The notes under the pieces were generated by a model. It had not been told where the DNA came from and did no database searches. It worked only from the letters and a program-made list of their open reading frames with translations. A DNA stretch of 34,783 bases, from assembly GCA_029937535.1 (NCBI GenBank), contig JAPYPT010000018.1, positions 1-34,783 on the forward strand, given 5' to 3'. This document shows positions 24,804-32,509 of this stretch, piece after piece. Position numbers and translations under genes: made by a program. This stretch comes from Alphaproteobacteria bacterium. GTDB lineage: Bacteria > Pseudomonadota > Alphaproteobacteria > GCA-2731375. Position 1 is the first letter of the stretch. Every line of letters starts with the position of its first letter.

Positions 24804-25307
24804 TTATGCCTCTCCCATGGTCTCCAACATGGCGGCGGCAATGGCCTCCGCCGGAGACTTCCCGCCCCATATAACAAATTGGAAGGCGGGATAGAAGCGT
24901 TCGCATTCGGTTATGGCAATCTCGATCAGCTCTTCCATCTGGCTGGCATGCAGGGCGCCGCCGCCACGGGTCAACACGGCATGGCGGAACATGGGCACGC
25001 CGTCCTCGATCCACAGATCAAAATGACCCAGCCACATGCGTTCATTGACCATGGCGAGCAGGCCAAGGATATCCTCCTGGCGCTTGCTGGGCACCCGCAT
25101 GTCGTAAGCCGAGGCTAATTGCAGGCCGCCCTGGACCGGGTTGAAGGAAAAGCCCAGGTGATAGTCGCACCAGGTGCCGGCCACGGTAACGGACAATTCC
25201 TCGTCACAGCTCCGCTCAAACGGCCACTGATGGGCGGCAACGATATCCTCGACCAGATCCAGGGGATTATCCGCCGTTGAAACGAAATCATCCGCAACTA
25301 TGCTCAT
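24804..25307 (-). CDS. YbjN domain-containing protein
   Basis: This 167-residue soluble protein belongs to the YbjN family, which has a fold like type III secretion chaperones and is linked in other bacteria to stress and motility phenotypes. Recognisable parts are HQWPFERSCDEELSVTVAG, the central LGLLAMVNERMWLGHFDLW and RHAVLTRGGG. The ATG at 25307 is preferred over a GTG at 25310. It sits directly upstream of proC, an arrangement I recall as common in alphaproteobacteria. The molecular function is not known. Confidence 0.88.
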   Translation of the reverse strand: MSIVADDFVSTADNPLDLVEDIVAAHQWPFERSCDEELSVTVAGTWCDYHLGFSFNPVQGGLQLASAYDMRVPSKRQEDILGLLAMVNERMWLGHFDLWIEDGVPMFRHAVLTRGGGALHASQMEELIEIAITECERFYPAFQFVIWGGKSPAEAIAAAMLETMGEA

Positions 25308-25443
25308 CACTTCGAAGCCCCATATCTTGTGGCGTCAAGATATCAATACACCATGTAGGGTAATCTTGCAGAAGGGTATGATGGGTGCAAGGAGACTTTG
25401 GGCGGCGCGGCGGCGGGTTCGAACAATTCCGAAACGGGACCTG
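25308..25443. other. Intergenic region between ubiK and ybjN
   Basis: This 136-bp gap probably carries the minus-strand promoter of ybjN-proC. A GGTTCGAAC at 25416-25424 looks like a tRNA T-loop, but no T-stem, acceptor or anticodon arm can be built around it. Nothing else was recognised. Confidence 0.3.
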
Positions 25444-25803
25444 TTATTTGGCTGTTTTTAGCGATTTTCTAGCCTTTTTCGCCGGTTTGACCTTGGCTTT
25501 GACCGCGCCCTCGCCTGTGCCGGCGGCGGCCGTGCGGGGCGCGCGCTTGGCATTGCCGGCCTGAATCGCCTTTTCCAACGCCGCCAGACGGGTTTCCAGA
25601 GCCTCGTTCTCCGTCCGTGCTTTCGCCGCCATGGCCTTAACCGCGTCGAACTCCTCGCGGGTGACCAGGTCCATGCGGTCCAGCAGACTTTCCAGGCGCT
25701 GGCGCAACAGGCTTTCGGCCTCGCGGCCCGCGCCTTGCACCAGGCCGGCGGCGGAGGTGGCCAGCTTGGCGACATCATCAAGAATACGGCGGTTCGCTGA
25801 CAT
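25444..25803 (-). CDS. ubiK: Accessory factor UbiK family protein (BMFP)
   Basis: This 119-residue protein matches the BMFP/UbiK family. In E. coli UbiK assists UbiJ and the ubiquinone-biosynthesis complex and can interact with membranes. Residues 1-40 form a helix with ILDDVAKLATSAAGLVQGAG. VTREEFDAVKAMAAKARTEN (47-66) begins the C-terminal coiled coil, which is the family hallmark. The last 35 residues are rich in Lys, Ala and Pro and likely disordered. The ATG at 25803 follows GAGAGGA. It is divergent from lgt with about 107 bp between. Confidence 0.85.
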   Translation of the reverse strand: MSANRRILDDVAKLATSAAGLVQGAGREAESLLRQRLESLLDRMDLVTREEFDAVKAMAAKARTENEALETRLAALEKAIQAGNAKRAPRTAAAGTGEGAVKAKVKPAKKARKSLKTAK

Positions 25804-25910
25804 GGGTGCGTCCTCTCAAATTCGACGACACTATGGCCGGGGCCTGGGCCGCTGGCAAGCGGCGGCGCGGCGCGCCTTGCGGGATGCCCGCGCCACGGCT
25901 ATATCGGGGC

Positions 25911-26714
25911 ATGATCACCATGACGCCCTTGGCCAGTTTAGCTTTCCCGCAAATCGATCCGGTTTTGCTGCAACTGGGCCCCTTCGCCATCCGCTGGTAT
26001 GCCCTGGCCTACATCGCGGGATTGCTGTCGGGCTGGCGTTATATGCTGCGGCTGAATACCCGGCGGGCCGAATTGACCACGGGGGAGGTGATCGACGACC
26101 TGCTGGTCTGGGCCATTGTCGGGGTCATCCTGGGCGGGCGCCTGGGCTATGTGCTGTTTTATAATCTGCCCTATTACAGCGCCAACCCCCTGCAGGCCCT
26201 CGCCGTCTGGCAGGGCGGCATGTCCTTTCATGGCGGCCTGCTGGGCGTCACGGTGGCGATGATCTGGTTCGCGCGGCGGCGCGGCCTTGAATTGCTGCGA
26301 TTGAGCGATCTGGTCTCCTGCGCGGTGCCGCTGGGTCTGTTTTTCGGCCGCATCGCCAATTTCATCAATGGCGAATTGTACGGCCGGACCACGGACCTGC
26401 CCTGGGCGGTCCTGTTCCCCCATGCCGGTCCCCTGCCCCGTCATCCCAGCCAGCTCTATGAGGCAGCCCTGGAAGGTCTGGTCTTGTTTCTGGTTTTGGC
26501 CTGGCTGGCCTGGCGCCGGGGGGCCCTGCAAAAACCCGGCCTATTGACCGGGGTTTACTTGTGCGGCTACGCCCTGGCCCGCGCCCTGGTCGAACTGTTC
26601 CGCCAGCCCGATGCCCAAATCGGCCTGCTGCCTTTCGGCACCACCATGGGGCAATGGTTGTCGCTGCCCATGCTGATGGGTGGCATTTATCTGATCTGGC
26701 GCGCCCGGCGATGA
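25911..26714 (+). CDS. lgt: Prolipoprotein diacylglyceryl transferase
   Basis: Lgt transfers diacylglycerol from phosphatidylglycerol to the lipobox cysteine of prolipoproteins, in the inner membrane. The 267-residue protein is strongly hydrophobic, with about seven membrane segments. Signature stretches are FHGGLLGV with His107, the Lgt motif GRIANFINGELYGR at 146-159, and RHPSQLYEA at 177-185. Starts at ATG 25911 or 25920 are both possible; neither has a clear ribosome site. The frame opens earlier, at GTG 25806, but that would overlap the ubiK control region. Its TGA overlaps the ATG of the next gene. Confidence 0.95.
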   Translation: MITMTPLASLAFPQIDPVLLQLGPFAIRWYALAYIAGLLSGWRYMLRLNTRRAELTTGEVIDDLLVWAIVGVILGGRLGYVLFYNLPYYSANPLQALAVWQGGMSFHGGLLGVTVAMIWFARRRGLELLRLSDLVSCAVPLGLFFGRIANFINGELYGRTTDLPWAVLFPHAGPLPRHPSQLYEAALEGLVLFLVLAWLAWRRGALQKPGLLTGVYLCGYALARALVELFRQPDAQIGLLPFGTTMGQWLSLPMLMGGIYLIWRARR

Positions 26715-27781
26715 ACGAACTGGGGCGTCATCTGGCCGAACAGATCCGGCTGCATGGCCCCCTGTCGATCGCGGACTACATGGCGGCGGCCCTGGGCCAC
26801 CCGAGATGGGGCTATTACACCAGCCGCGATCCATTTGGCGCACAGGGCGATTTCATCACCGCGCCGGAGGTCAGCCAGATGTTCGGCGAGATCATCGGTT
26901 TGTGGTGCGCCGACCGCTGGCAGGCCATGGGCGCGCCGGAACATTTTATATTTGCGGAACTGGGTCCCGGCCGGGGCACCTTGATGGCGGACGCCCTGCG
27001 CGCCGGCGCCGCGCTGCCGGGGTTCGTGGAAGCGGCGGATCTCCATCTGGTGGAAACCAGCCCCGTGCTCAAAGCGATACAGGAAAAGGCCCTGGGCCCA
27101 AGACCCGTCATCTGGCATGACCGCATCGCCGATCTGCCGTCCGGTCCCGTGCTGGCCGTCGCCAATGAGTTCTTCGATGCCCTGCCCATACGGCAGTTCC
27201 AGCGCCGGGAGGACGGCTGGCATGAGCGCATGGTCGGACTGCAAGACGGCCGTTTGAGCCTGGTTCTCAACCCGGCCGCCACGCCGGGCCACGTGATCGA
27301 AGGCGCGCCCTTGGACGCCATTGCGGAAATTTCTTCCGCCCGTACGGCGGCGATGGCGGAATTGACCCGGTGTATAACGACCGGCGGGGGCGCGGCACTG
27401 ATCATCGACTACGGGTATCTCGAAAGCGCCACGGGCGATACCTTGCAGGCCATGCGGGCCCATGGCTACACGGAAGTTCTTGAGGCGCCGGGCGAGGCCG
27501 ATCTGACCGCCCATTTGGATTTTCAGGCCTTGGCGGCGGCGGCCCGTGAGCAGGGCGGGCATATTTTTGGGCCCGTCAGCCAAGCCGAGTTCTTAAATCG
27601 TCTGGGTATCGCCACCCGCGCGGAGCGCCTGCAACGATCGGCGACGGAGGCTCAGACCAAGGATATCGCGGCGGCCTTGCATCGGCTGACGGGCCGGGAT
27701 CAAATGGGTGAATTGTTCAAGGTCATGGCCGTTGCCTCCCCCCACGGCCCGGCGCCGCCCGGATTTGAGGATGCCACATGA
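26711..27781 (+). CDS. Class I SAM-dependent methyltransferase, MidA/NDUFAF7 family
   Basis: This 356-residue protein belongs to the family whose mitochondrial member NDUFAF7 methylates an arginine of the NDUFS2 subunit during complex I assembly. The N-terminus GPLSIADYMAAALGHPRWGY and the GDFITAPEVSQMFGE motif (about 46-60) are diagnostic. The SAM-binding motif I is FAELGPGRGTLM (81-92), and ANEFFDALP follows near 150. A similar role on complex I (NuoD) or another respiratory target is inferred. It is joined to lgt and pgeF by ATGA overlaps on both sides. Confidence 0.9.
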   Translation: MNELGRHLAEQIRLHGPLSIADYMAAALGHPRWGYYTSRDPFGAQGDFITAPEVSQMFGEIIGLWCADRWQAMGAPEHFIFAELGPGRGTLMADALRAGAALPGFVEAADLHLVETSPVLKAIQEKALGPRPVIWHDRIADLPSGPVLAVANEFFDALPIRQFQRREDGWHERMVGLQDGRLSLVLNPAATPGHVIEGAPLDAIAEISSARTAAMAELTRCITTGGGAALIIDYGYLESATGDTLQAMRAHGYTEVLEAPGEADLTAHLDFQALAAAAREQGGHIFGPVSQAEFLNRLGIATRAERLQRSATEAQTKDIAAALHRLTGRDQMGELFKVMAVASPHGPAPPGFEDAT

Positions 27782-28548
27782 CGACCGCCCCGATCGTTCA
27801 CCCACCACTTGGGGTCTCCCATGGTTTTTTCACCCGCCAGGGCGGCGTATCGGGCGGTATTCATGCAGGCTTGAACTGCGGCTACGGCTCCGATGACCAA
27901 CGCGACGCCGTGCGTATCAACCGCGGCCGCGTGGCGGCAAGCCTGGCGGTAGGGGAAGAGGCCTTGATCACGGTGCATCAAATTCACAGCGCCGATGTCA
28001 TTCGGGCCGATCAGCCCTGGTTGCCCGGCGCGGCGCCGCGCGGCGATGCCCTTGTGACCACCACCCCCGGCATCGCCCTGGGCATTCTGACCGCCGATTG
28101 CACGCCGGTGCTGTTCGCCGATGGGGAAGCGGGCGTTATCGGCGCGGCGCACGCCGGCTGGCGCGGCGCCCTGACGGGGGTTTTGGAGGCCACGGTGCAG
28201 ACCATGGAGGACATCGGCGCCAGGCGGAACCGCATCCGGGCGGTGGTCGGTCCCTGCATCGCCCAGGCCTCCTACGAAGTGGGCGCGGAATTCAAGACCA
28301 GCTTCACGGAGCAAGACCCCGGCCACGGCGAATTCTTTGCCGCCGGCGCCAGGGCGGATCACCATCAGTTCGATTTGGCCGGCTTTGTCATGGCCCGGCT
28401 TGGCGCCCTGGGACTGGGCCAATGTCATGACCTGGCCCTGGATACCTATGCCGACGACCAGGCTTTTTACAGCTACCGCCGCTCCTGCCACCGCGATGAA
28501 AGCGATTATGGCCGGCAAATCTCGGCCATCGCCCTGTTGGCCGACTGA
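27778..28548 (+). CDS. pgeF: Peptidoglycan editing factor / purine nucleoside phosphorylase, PgeF (YfiH) family
   Basis: This 256-residue protein is of the YfiH/DUF152 family, variously described as laccase-like polyphenol oxidase, purine nucleoside phosphorylase/adenosine deaminase, and peptidoglycan editing factor (PgeF). The three conserved zinc ligands appear as His70 in VHQIHSADV, Cys108 in TADCTPVL and His125 in AAHAGWRG. GFFTRQGGVSGG near the start and YSYRRSC near the end are also typical. Its ATG overlaps the stop of the methyltransferase. The biochemical role is debated in the literature. Confidence 0.92.
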   Translation: MTTAPIVHPPLGVSHGFFTRQGGVSGGIHAGLNCGYGSDDQRDAVRINRGRVAASLAVGEEALITVHQIHSADVIRADQPWLPGAAPRGDALVTTTPGIALGILTADCTPVLFADGEAGVIGAAHAGWRGALTGVLEATVQTMEDIGARRNRIRAVVGPCIAQASYEVGAEFKTSFTEQDPGHGEFFAAGARADHHQFDLAGFVMARLGALGLGQCHDLALDTYADDQAFYSYRRSCHRDESDYGRQISAIALLAD

Positions 28549-28563
28549 ACGTTAGGATTGCGC

Positions 28564-29652
28564 ATGACCATCGCCACCGTCCAAGCTGACCGATATTCCA
28601 TTCCCCTGCCCGAAACCCTGTCGGATTCGACCCATGGCGAAATGACCCATTTCGAATTGGTCACCGTGCGCATTCGCGACCACGACGGCATGGAGGGCCT
28701 GGGCTATACCTACACCGTCGGCGCCGGTGCCCCAGCCATTCTTAGCCTGGTGCGCGATGACCTGACGCCCCTGTTGATCGGGGTGGAAGCGAGTGGAATC
28801 GAGGATTTGTGGCAGCAGATGTGGTGGCGCCTGCACTACACCGGGCGCGGCGGGGCGGCCAGCTTCGCCATCTCCGCCATCGATATCGCCTTGTGGGACC
28901 TCAAGGCCAAGCGTGCGGACCAGCCCCTGTGGCGGCTTTTGGGCGGGCATGATGCAAACGTCATGGCCTATGCCGGCGGCATCGATCTGTTTTTTCCCCT
29001 GGAGAATTTGCTGGCCCAGACCCAGAGCAATCTGGACAAGGGGTTTCGGGCCATCAAGATGAAAGTGGGCCGGGACAGCCTGAGCGAGGATTTGAGCCGC
29101 GTCGCCGCCATGCGGGATTTCCTGGGCCCCGATTTTCCCCTGATGGTCGATGCCAACATGCGCTGGCGGGTCGACCAGGCCATCGGCGCCGCCCGGGCGC
29201 TATCGGAATACCGCCTGGTCTGGCTGGAAGAGCCCACCATCCCCGATGATCCCATGGGCCACGGCCGGATCGCGCGGGAGGGCGGCCTGCCCATCGCCGC
29301 CGGTGAAAACCTGCACACCCTCTATGAATTCCGCAATTTGATCGCCGCCGGCGGCGTCGATTTCCCCGAACCGGATGTCTCCAATTGCGGCGGCATCACG
29401 GTCTGGATGAAGGTCGCCCACCTGGCCGAGGCCAACAACTTGCCCGTCACCTCCCACGGCGTCCACGATTTGCACGTCCATCTGCTGGCCGCCGTGCCCA
29501 ACAAATCGTACCTGGAGGTGCATGGCTTTGGCCTGGAACGCTTCATCGCCAATCCCATGACGCTGAACGATACCGGCCACGCCATCGCCCCCGACCGCCC
29601 CGGCCATGGCGTCGAGTTCGATTGGGACGGACTGGCGGTTTATCGGTCGTAA
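28564..29652 (+). CDS. Mandelate racemase-type enolase superfamily enzyme
   Basis: This 362-residue protein belongs to the mandelate racemase (MR) subgroup of the enolase superfamily, probably a sugar-acid dehydratase or racemase. Counting from ATG 28564, every MR active-site residue is found exactly one position later than in mandelate racemase: Lys165 and Lys167 (KMK), metal ligands Asp196, Glu222 and Glu248, the Asp271-His298 dyad, and Glu318. The enzyme should therefore be fully active, with Lys and His bases on the two faces. The ATG is chosen because TTAGGA lies just upstream; an in-frame TTG at 28558 is weaker. It lies 15 bp after pgeF and converges on an RraA-type aldolase gene. A racemase or a hydroxyacid dehydratase are both possible; the substrate is not readable. 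Confidence 0.92.
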   Translation: MTIATVQADRYSIPLPETLSDSTHGEMTHFELVTVRIRDHDGMEGLGYTYTVGAGAPAILSLVRDDLTPLLIGVEASGIEDLWQQMWWRLHYTGRGGAASFAISAIDIALWDLKAKRADQPLWRLLGGHDANVMAYAGGIDLFFPLENLLAQTQSNLDKGFRAIKMKVGRDSLSEDLSRVAAMRDFLGPDFPLMVDANMRWRVDQAIGAARALSEYRLVWLEEPTIPDDPMGHGRIAREGGLPIAAGENLHTLYEFRNLIAAGGVDFPEPDVSNCGGITVWMKVAHLAEANNLPVTSHGVHDLHVHLLAAVPNKSYLEVHGFGLERFIANPMTLNDTGHAIAPDRPGHGVEFDWDGLAVYRS

Positions 29653-29685
29653 GGCCCGGACGTGGCTCAGCAGGTTCTTAATGGC

Positions 29686-30330
29686 CTAGAAGGTATCGAA
29701 TTTCTTGTAAGCGTCGACCGGGTCCATGCCGCCCAGAATGGCCTCGCGCATGGCGGTCTCGGTGGAGGCGACGGCTTCCGTTTCCGCCACCACAGCCTCG
29801 GCCATATCGCTGGGAATGATCACCACGCCGTCGATATCGGCCAACACATAATCGCCGCTGGAAATGATGACGCCGCCAATGTCGATGGGCGCGCCCATGC
29901 TTTCGGCGACCCAGTGTTTGCAAATATCCTTGGGTGTGTTGAAGCGGCAGAACACGGGGAAGTCGTTCTCGAGCAACAGCGGCACATCCCGGCAGCCGCC
30001 ATCGACGATATAGCCCCGCACGCCCCGATAATTCAGGGTCGCGGCCGATAACTCGCCCATCAGGGCCACTTCGTAGGTATTCGGCTGGCAGATCAGGACC
30101 TTGCCGGACGGCGCCTTGGATAAAACCGTGGCCCAGGCCAGCAGGGTCTCGCCCGCGTCCTTGGCCTCGCTATAATCACCGTTCATGGTTTCGAGCTGGC
30201 CGGCAAGGCGATGGCTGGGGTCCAGGGCGTTGATGCCGTGGGGCAGGACGCAGTTTTCGTGGCCCATGGCGTTCATCACGTCATACACCGCGCTGGCGTA
30301 AAGCTTTTCCAGGCGTTCCGTCAAATCCAT
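29686..30330 (-). CDS. RraA / HMG-aldolase family protein
   Basis: This 214-residue protein belongs to the RraA-like family, which includes 4-hydroxy-4-methyl-2-oxoglutarate aldolases and oxaloacetate decarboxylases as well as the RNase E regulator RraA. GELSAATL (92-99) and VDGGCRDVPLLLE, with Arg114 and Asp115, are the substrate- and metal-binding signatures. GDYVLADIDGVVIIP near 155-170 closes the fold. I start at ATG 30330, preceded by GGGAG; a TTG at 30345 is in frame but unneeded. The neighbour is an MR-type enzyme, and a dehydratase followed by a retro-aldol step would make sense. It lies 32 bp downstream of the SPINDLY-like gene on the same strand. Confidence 0.88.
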   Translation of the reverse strand: MDLTERLEKLYASAVYDVMNAMGHENCVLPHGINALDPSHRLAGQLETMNGDYSEAKDAGETLLAWATVLSKAPSGKVLICQPNTYEVALMGELSAATLNYRGVRGYIVDGGCRDVPLLLENDFPVFCRFNTPKDICKHWVAESMGAPIDIGGVIISSGDYVLADIDGVVIIPSDMAEAVVAETEAVASTETAMREAILGGMDPVDAYKKFDTF

Positions 30331-30362
30331 GTCGATGTCTCCCAATAACTATATGGGGGGCA

Positions 30363-32381
30363 TCATAGGACCTGGGCCGTGGCAAAGGAACCAATCCCCT
30401 CGCCGGCCCGGTAACGGCGGACCATCTCGCGGTAGCCCGCCTCCAGATGGCGGGCCAGATGGGCGGTATCAAACAGGGGTGCGGTACCTTGATTGGCCCG
30501 CAGACGGTCTTTCAGGGCCGCCAGGGCGTCAGGGTCCCGGGCCAGTTGCAACGCCAATGCCCGGTAGGCCGCCATGTCGGCCACGGCCAAGTCCGCCAAG
30601 TCTGCGGCGTGCAGGATCGAGGCGCCGGTGCGGGCGGAGGGGTTGTCGCCGGCCACGGAAATCACCGGCACGCCGGACCACAGGGCATCCAGCGTGGAAA
30701 CGCCGCCCGTGTGATGGCGGCAATCCAGGCTCAGATCGGCCAGGGATTGGCGCGCCAGATGCTCCGCGTGCGGCGCCCTGGGGGCAAAAATCAGACGGCC
30801 GGGGTCTATATCGCCGGCTTGCGCCGTGGCGCGCAGATTGGCCATGGCCCCATCGCTGCCCGCCAGCAGCCAGAGCACGCTGCCGGGCAATTCCCGCAGC
30901 AAATCGAGCCAGAGGGCGAACGTCTCGGGGTCGAATTTGTAGTGGGCATTGAAATTGGCCAACACAATCGACCCTTCGGGCAGCCCTTGGCTCCGCCGGG
31001 ACGGCGTGGATGAGGCCATTTCAGGCCGGGAGGTGGCCATGAAACTATCGGGCAGATAGACCACCGCCTCGGAACAATGAGCGGCCAGTTCGGGCGGGGT
31101 ATGGACCGCATCCGTTAGCAAATAGGCCACGCCGTCCGCGCCCAGGGTGGCGCCATAACCCAAATAGTGGGCCTGTACGGGCGCTGGCTGTAAGGCCAGC
31201 AGATCGAGCGCGGAATGACGGGTAAAACCGGACAAATCCACCAACAGGTCCAATTCGTCGTCATGGACAAGCTGGGCGGCGGCGGCCACATCCATCCCGT
31301 CAAGATCCGTGAAATGGTCGAATTGAGCCCGGAAATAATCCGTCACATGGTCCCGCCCCCCGCCGCCAAGGACATAGCCGTGCCATTCAAATCCGTCCCG
31401 GTCGTGCCGGGCAATTAAGTCCTTGAAGGCAGTGGCGACGCTGTGTTGGCGGAAATCGGGCGAGATATAGCCGATGCGCAGCCGCTGGTCGCTGGCCGTG
31501 GCGTGAGAGAACGCCAAACGCACCGCCAGATCCGCGCAAGCCCCGGCGCGGTGCGTTGAATAGGAATGGGCCGCCGCCAGACGCAGGGCCGCGTCAGCAT
31601 CCGTGCCGGCCAGATAAAACGGCTGCACGGTGATCGGCAGTTCGGCGCGCAATCGGCGGCGGGTTTCATCCAGGACCGACTGGCGAACTTCACCCAGATC
31701 AGTCCAGGCGCATTGGGACAGCAATGACTGCATCAAAAACGGCGCGACATTGTCACATTCGGGCTCCAATTCCAGGGCCTGGCGGAACGCGGGCACGGCT
31801 TCGTCATGACGGCCCAGCCCCTGCAGGACCTGGCCGAGGTTGCCATGCAATTGAGCGTTTTCAGGGTTTAGCGCGACCAGATCCCGGTAGACCGCCAAGG
31901 CGTCGTGCTGACGGCCCAAATTGATTTGACAGATCGCCAAATTATTCAAACAAATGTAATTTTTAGGATTTAATTTCAGTGCTTTATTTAGCTTTTCTAA
32001 AGCTAATTCATAAGACCCCACCGCCATCAAATGACCGCCCATGCCCGACCAGGCAGAGGCTAAATCCGGGTCCTCGGACAGCGCCGTTTCATAGTGCCGC
32101 CAGGCCGCATCCCCCTCGCCCGCCTGGCTCAATAAATTGGCCAAGGCGACGTGCAGCGGTGCGTAATCCGGCCGGTGGGTCAATCCCAGACGGGCCGCAT
32201 CCACCGCTTCGCCGGGGCGGTTTACCTGCTCCAGGGCGGCAGTCAAATTGTAATGAATTTCGACCACCTCGGGGGCGGCGCACAAGGCCCGGCGGTAATG
32301 GGCGACGGCATCCTCCGCCCGCCCTTCGGCCATGGCGCCGTTGCCGCCCTCAAACTCAGCCCGTGGGTCGATCCGTTCCAT
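30363..32381 (-). CDS. TPR-containing O-GlcNAc transferase, SPINDLY family
   Basis: This 672-residue protein joins about six N-terminal tetratricopeptide repeats (about 15-230) to a C-terminal glycosyltransferase family 41 domain (about 240-660). The TPR helices show the A..Y/F spacing, for example in WRHYETALSEDPDLASAW. The GT41 part carries RIGYISPDFRQHSV, LLVDLSGFTRHSALD, NFNAHYKFDPETFALW and GGVSTLDALWSGVPVI, the last near the sugar-nucleotide site. It should transfer GlcNAc, or fucose in plant SPINDLY, to Ser/Thr of proteins. The targets are unknown; flagellin is one possibility in bacteria. The ATG at 32381 has no clear ribosome site; Met17 is an alternative. It is divergent from the acyl-CoA dehydrogenase pair. 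Confidence 0.92.
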   Translation of the reverse strand: MERIDPRAEFEGGNGAMAEGRAEDAVAHYRRALCAAPEVVEIHYNLTAALEQVNRPGEAVDAARLGLTHRPDYAPLHVALANLLSQAGEGDAAWRHYETALSEDPDLASAWSGMGGHLMAVGSYELALEKLNKALKLNPKNYICLNNLAICQINLGRQHDALAVYRDLVALNPENAQLHGNLGQVLQGLGRHDEAVPAFRQALELEPECDNVAPFLMQSLLSQCAWTDLGEVRQSVLDETRRRLRAELPITVQPFYLAGTDADAALRLAAAHSYSTHRAGACADLAVRLAFSHATASDQRLRIGYISPDFRQHSVATAFKDLIARHDRDGFEWHGYVLGGGGRDHVTDYFRAQFDHFTDLDGMDVAAAAQLVHDDELDLLVDLSGFTRHSALDLLALQPAPVQAHYLGYGATLGADGVAYLLTDAVHTPPELAAHCSEAVVYLPDSFMATSRPEMASSTPSRRSQGLPEGSIVLANFNAHYKFDPETFALWLDLLRELPGSVLWLLAGSDGAMANLRATAQAGDIDPGRLIFAPRAPHAEHLARQSLADLSLDCRHHTGGVSTLDALWSGVPVISVAGDNPSARTGASILHAADLADLAVADMAAYRALALQLARDPDALAALKDRLRANQGTAPLFDTAHLARHLEAGYREMVRRYRAGEGIGSFATAQVL

Positions 32382-32400
32382 TCAATTCTTATAAATCGGT

Positions 32401-32412
32401 ATGGTTAACCAT
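32401..32412. promoter_or_regulatory. Perfect 12-bp palindrome, possible operator
   Basis: ATGGTTAACCAT is a perfect palindrome located 20 bp upstream of the SPINDLY-like start codon and about 30 bp upstream of the promoter called for the divergent acyl-CoA dehydrogenase. A looser TATGG/CCATA dyad (32400-32404 and 32424-32428) surrounds it. Its place in a divergent gap fits a regulator site, but no regulator gene is nearby. Confidence 0.35.
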
Positions 32413-32440
32413 CCCTGAATTATCCATACGGCAATCCCGC

Positions 32441-32469
32441 TTGACGGCTGCCGGCCACTCCGATTTGAT
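32441..32469 (+). promoter_or_regulatory. Candidate sigma-70 promoter for the acyl-CoA dehydrogenase pair
   Basis: TTGACG (32441-32446) and TTTGAT (32464-32469) are separated by 17 bp. They match the -35 consensus at five of six positions and the -10 consensus at four of six. Transcription would begin near 32476, giving a leader of about 34 nt before the ATG at 32510. Confidence 0.45.
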
Positions 32470-32509
32470 GGCTCCAGACCTTTTTTGTGACCAGAGACGG
32501 ACCCCTAGC

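Noticed and set aside
25416-25424. GGTTCGAAC resembling a tRNA T-loop
   Set aside because: No 5-bp T-stem, acceptor stem or anticodon arm can be formed around it.
31979-32509. N-terminal extension of the acyl-CoA dehydrogenase
   Set aside because: It reads antisense to the SPINDLY-like gene with proline/arginine-rich noise; the family N-terminus begins at 32510.
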